This document shows positions 60,929-64,000 of a DNA stretch of 64,000 nt, one piece after another (position 1 is the stretch's first letter; the number at the start of each line of letters is the position of its first letter). The DNA comes from an uncultured Draconibacterium sp. (GTDB lineage: Bacteria; Bacteroidota; Bacteroidia; Bacteroidales; Prolixibacteraceae). Under the pieces are notes generated by a model, which had not been told where the DNA came from, did no database searches, and saw nothing but the letters and a program-made list of their open reading frames with translations. The stretch lies in contig NZ_OY782038.1 of the NCBI RefSeq assembly GCF_963677575.1, positions 4,405,501 through 4,469,500 on the forward strand, given 5' to 3'. The translations under genes and the position numbers were made by a program.

Positions 60929-61945
60929 TCACTCCGGATTATACCCCGAATCATTCAAAATCTGCTGAAAATCGTAATTCGCCATTAACTCCGGCACGGT
61001 TACTTCGGGATGTCTTTTCATGTATTGCCGCACAATTTGCCAGCCTATCCACACCCCGGTTCTTCCGGGCGAGTCAAGCGGAAAACCACTTGTCGAGGGG
61101 GCCGGATTTATGTAGCGGATAATATCCATACGTTTGCTGGTGTACAACATTTCGTGCTCAATAAGGTAAGTCCACATTTGCGGCTCGTTCATTTGGCACC
61201 ACGCCAGTTGCTGTGTGGTATAGCCAATTTTTAACGAGTCTTCCATATCAGGAAGCATGGCGTCAACTAAATACATCAGTTTTCCTTTTTCAACCATATT
61301 GCCCAGCAGGTTGGTGGCGCGGTCTTCGTGTTCAAATTCGGTAATAGCCCAGGCAAATGCCACATCCGACAGAATTTTGTCTTTGTGCATATTCTGTATT
61401 TTGTATTGTGGTGTTGTGCTTAGTTGCTGGTAATATTTGCAGTCGCGACCCAGGTATTTGTCGAGGCTAATGCCAATAATATTTTCGGCGGTAACCACCG
61501 ATTGATTAAAACCCGAAGTGTAGGTATAAATGGTTGGCAACTCTTTTTCGGGGAAATGGTAGCTGTAATATTTAAACGCTTTTGTCAGGCCTTTTTCCAG
61601 CTTTCGCAGGTTTGGGAAAACCGAGTCAGTTTTTAGTTTTACCTCTGTAATCATGGAGTCGTTTAAAAACAGGCTCATCATATCCTTAAAATCGTCGTCG
61701 CCAATTCCGCCCACCTGAATTACGCGGTAAGTGTACAAATTGAAAAAATCGGGGTAAGCGTTGCTCAGCTTCGTAAGTGCTTCCAGTGTGTCTTTTCCGT
61801 TAAGGTTAAAAAGTTGCTCGCCAAACCGCACCACTTCAACCTCTTTGTCAACATCCGAAATATTTACTTTCAACGGATTTCGTTTGCATGAAAAGAAAAT
61901 CAGGGCAATTGCGCCCATAAAAAACAGTCCTTTTATCCACTTCAT
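60929..61945 (-). CDS. gldB: Gliding motility lipoprotein GldB
   Basis: A 338-aa lipoprotein (lipobox FFSC; Cys20) that matches the GldB family along its length: EVEVVRFGEQLFNL near the N-terminus, YPDFFNLY, and a C-terminal W(I)GWQIV..YM segment. In Flavobacterium GldB is required for gliding and is linked to the type IX secretion machinery. It is divergent from nadE; I recall gldB and nadE as neighbours in gliding Bacteroidota, which supports the call. GldC is not present here. Homologues also exist in non-gliding members of the phylum. Confidence 0.88.
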   Translation of the reverse strand: MKWIKGLFFMGAIALIFFSCKRNPLKVNISDVDKEVEVVRFGEQLFNLNGKDTLEALTKLSNAYPDFFNLYTYRVIQVGGIGDDDFKDMMSLFLNDSMITEVKLKTDSVFPNLRKLEKGLTKAFKYYSYHFPEKELPTIYTYTSGFNQSVVTAENIIGISLDKYLGRDCKYYQQLSTTPQYKIQNMHKDKILSDVAFAWAITEFEHEDRATNLLGNMVEKGKLMYLVDAMLPDMEDSLKIGYTTQQLAWCQMNEPQMWTYLIEHEMLYTSKRMDIIRYINPAPSTSGFPLDSPGRTGVWIGWQIVRQYMKRHPEVTVPELMANYDFQQILNDSGYNPE

Positions 61946-62083
61946 TTTACAAGAAATTTAAATCATTACGCTTACACTTCTTATTTATTGCAAAACTGAA
62001 CTAAAAATTGGAGATTTGCAATCGTCATTCTATTAAAACAAACTTCGGTCTTCGGTTTTCCGACTTCCGTCTAATTTTTTGAA

Positions 62084-63727
62084 ATGAAAGTTGCACTGGC
62101 CCAGTTAAATTACACCATCGGCGATTTTGAAGGAAATGCGTCGAAGATTATTGCAGAGATCAACCGCTTGAAACAAGAAGATGTTGATTTGGTTGTTTTT
62201 TCCGAATTGTCAGTAACGGGATATTACCCGCACGATTTGTTGGAGAAAAAAGAATTTATAGCAAAAGCCGATGATGCTGTTGCCGAAATTGCAAAGCACT
62301 GTCGCGGAATTGCTGCTTTGGTTGGTGCGCCTCGCATTAACCAACACGAACGTGGTAAAAAGCTTTTTAACGCGGCACTTTTTCTGGCCGATGGTGAAAT
62401 AAAAAGCAGCCACAACAAAACGCTGCTGCCTACCTACGATATTTTTGATGAGTACCGCCATTTTGAGCCCAACCGCGAATTTAGTTTGGTAGAATACAAA
62501 GGCGAAAAGATTGCTGTTACCATTTGCGAAGATTTGTGGGACGAGCAACCAACGGCCAATGAATTTGGCAAAGACAAGCTTTATTCGGTATCGCCAATGG
62601 AAGAGTTGGCAAAGCTCAAGCCCGATTTTGTGGTAAACCTTTCGGCATCGCCATTTTCGTACAACCAGGAAGGCTGGCGCAAGAATGTGCTTATTACAAA
62701 AGCCAAAAACTACGGCATCCCGATTTTGTATTGTAACCAGGTTGGTGCACAAACCGAGTTGGTTTTCGATGGGGGATCAGTTTATATCGATGCCACTGGC
62801 GAAATTGTAAAAGAGCTTAAATATTTCGAGGAGGATTGCCTGATGCTTGATACCACTTCGCTGGGCGAAAAAGAGCTGCAACAGAAGGTTGATTACATCG
62901 AAAAAATACATGATGCGTTGGTGCTGGGTATCCGCGACTATTTTAAAAAGATGGGCTTTAAACAGGCCACATTGGGTTTGTCGGGTGGAATAGACTCGGC
63001 AGTTACTGTAGTGCTTGCCGTTCGCGCATTGGGTGCCGAAAATGTACGCGTATTGTTAATGCCTTCAAAATATTCGTCGGACCACAGTGTGAATGACGCC
63101 CGCGAACTAGCCGAAAATCTGGGAATTCGTTATGATGTGGTGAATATCCAGTCGGCAGTAGATCAGTTTGAAAATGCGCTTTCGTCAATATTTGAAGGTC
63201 GCTCGCCCGATGTTACCGAAGAAAATATTCAGGCTCGTGCCCGCGGAATTTATATGATGGCGATTTCGAATAAATTTGGCCACATTCTGTTAAATACTAC
63301 AAACAAAAGCGAGTGTGCTGTTGGTTACGGAACGCTTTACGGGGATATGAATGGTGGATTGGCTGTACTTGGCGATGTGTATAAACTGGATGTTTTTAAA
63401 CTGTCGCGGTTTATGAATAAAGACGGCGAAGTTATTCCTGAGAATACCATTGTAAAACCACCGTCGGCAGAGTTGCGTCCGGATCAGAAAGATACCGACT
63501 CGTTGCCGGAATACGAAGATCTGGATAAGATGCTTTTCAACTACATTGAGCTGAATAAATCGCCAAAAGAAATAGCCGCTTTGGGTTATGATGAAGCAGT
63601 GGTTCGAAGGGTTATCAGAATGGTAAATATGAATGAATACAAGCGCTTTCAGGCCGCTCCTATTTTAAGAGTAAGTTCAAAAGCTTTTGGCTTCGGACGA
63701 AAAATGCCGCTGGTTGCCCGTTACTAG
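62084..63727 (+). CDS. nadE: Glutamine-dependent NAD+ synthetase
   Basis: A two-domain enzyme (547 aa). The N-terminal nitrilase-type glutaminase carries the Glu-Lys-Cys triad E41, K112 and C148 (SELSVTGYYP, NKTLLP, TICEDLWDE). The C-terminal NAD+ synthetase domain has the PP-loop LGLSGGIDSAV (SGGIDS at 300-305). It makes NAD+ from deamido-NAD+ using glutamine nitrogen, so it draws on the glutamine produced by the synthetases upstream in this window. It is cytosolic and divergent from gldB. Confidence 0.96.
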   Translation: MKVALAQLNYTIGDFEGNASKIIAEINRLKQEDVDLVVFSELSVTGYYPHDLLEKKEFIAKADDAVAEIAKHCRGIAALVGAPRINQHERGKKLFNAALFLADGEIKSSHNKTLLPTYDIFDEYRHFEPNREFSLVEYKGEKIAVTICEDLWDEQPTANEFGKDKLYSVSPMEELAKLKPDFVVNLSASPFSYNQEGWRKNVLITKAKNYGIPILYCNQVGAQTELVFDGGSVYIDATGEIVKELKYFEEDCLMLDTTSLGEKELQQKVDYIEKIHDALVLGIRDYFKKMGFKQATLGLSGGIDSAVTVVLAVRALGAENVRVLLMPSKYSSDHSVNDARELAENLGIRYDVVNIQSAVDQFENALSSIFEGRSPDVTEENIQARARGIYMMAISNKFGHILLNTTNKSECAVGYGTLYGDMNGGLAVLGDVYKLDVFKLSRFMNKDGEVIPENTIVKPPSAELRPDQKDTDSLPEYEDLDKMLFNYIELNKSPKEIAALGYDEAVVRRVIRMVNMNEYKRFQAAPILRVSSKAFGFGRKMPLVARY

Positions 63728-63832
63728 TTCTGTACATTTTTTATCAACAGTTTTAGGGGCTGTTGTTAATGATATTATTCAAATCGGAGGTAAAATAACT
63801 GTTAAAAAAGAATCAATTTTAACAATTTTTTT

Positions 63833-63840
63833 TAGCTTTG
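63833..63840 (+). promoter_or_regulatory. -7 promoter box for the Crp/Fnr-like gene
   Basis: TAGCTTTG, an exact TAnnTTTG match, 26 bases before the proposed ATG at 63,867. No good TTG is found upstream. Confidence 0.4.
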
Positions 63841-63866
63841 ATGCTGTAAAACATACAGACGGGTAT

Positions 63867-64000
63867 ATGTTAAATTCAGATATTGGACTTCGAGATCTAG
63901 TTGACAATCAGAAATCAATTTTTTATTTGTTGGGGCAGGAAGATAAAGATGACTTGCAACACCATATTTCTCTTTCGCAGTACAAAAAGAATGAATTTAT
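63867..64000 (+). CDS. Crp/Fnr-type regulator, N-terminus only (cut by window end)
   Basis: The last 134 bases encode 44 residues starting MLNSDIGLRDLVD and containing IFYLLGQEDKDDLQHHIS and YKKNEFI. The pattern of a short helix, LxxL.eeDk..L, and a following YKKGEFI-like strand is the usual start of the cyclic-nucleotide-binding domain of Crp/Fnr regulators. The frame is open further upstream, but a promoter-like box at 63,833 favours this ATG. The rest lies beyond the window, so the call is tentative. Confidence 0.5.
   Translation, partial: MLNSDIGLRDLVDNQKSIFYLLGQEDKDDLQHHISLSQYKKNEF

Noticed and set aside
1..64000. tRNA, rRNA, CRISPR arrays, prophage or intact insertion sequences
   Set aside because: I read through the spacers for cloverleaf patterns, regular repeats and transposase motifs and found none that I could support; only short palindromic repeats are present.

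Overview
The window looks like chromosomal DNA of a member of the Bacteroidota. The best fit is the Marinilabiliales (Prolixibacteraceae-like), though I hold the order only loosely. The grounds are: promoter -7 boxes of the TAnnTTTG type with poor Shine-Dalgarno sites; lipoproteins and secreted proteins of Bacteroidota-specific families (PorE, GldB, DUF4294, DUF2851); a class III glutamine synthetase; a Lys-type phosphoglycerate dehydrogenase; a queuine tRNA-ribosyltransferase without the zinc cysteines; and the palindromic spacer repeats common in this phylum. I see no rRNA, tRNA, CRISPR array, prophage or intact insertion sequence. It is a mostly core, densely coded region with 48 genes, one of them frameshifted and one cut by the window end.

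Layout. 0.5-4 kb: serine biosynthesis (serC, serA and a DUF1015 protein that may supply the missing last step). 4.1-7.3 kb: a nested inverted-repeat element, then a large receiver/PEP-synthase-like protein of unknown role. 7.5-10.8 kb: hexuronate catabolism (uxaB, uxaA) behind a palindromic operator. 10.8-17.4 kb: an exported metzincin, a membrane pyrophosphatase and a DHOD-like flavoprotein. 17.5-23.3 kb: an M16 lipoprotein peptidase converging on a TldD/TldE pair. 23.7-32 kb: three different glutamine synthetase classes, with an aminotransferase, a small-molecule kinase and a HAD protein between them. 32.3-41.6 kb: PorE of the type IX secretion system, a sensor kinase, a PQQ-type propeller, a potassium channel, a frameshifted DUF2851 gene, a TrmH-type methyltransferase and arginine deiminase. 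41.7-47 kb: small housekeeping operons and an exopolysaccharide-initiating sugar transferase. 47.1-58.5 kb: gcvP, ispE, a small secreted repeat protein, a carboxylase pair, tgt with an Lpt permease, a glycosyltransferase, an ECF sigma factor and rsmG. 58.7-64 kb: pfkA, a DUF1080 lipoprotein, gldB, nadE and the start of a Crp/Fnr regulator.

The most distinctive feature is nitrogen metabolism: class II, class I-like and class III glutamine synthetases lie within 8.4 kb, and the class I-like enzyme shares an apparent operon with a kinase and a HAD-type protein. PorE and GldB point to type IX secretion and possibly gliding. Other points worth following are the serine cluster without SerB, a Tat-targeted TldD next to an untargeted partner, a secreted protein built of four tryptophan-containing repeats, and several families of palindromic spacer repeats.
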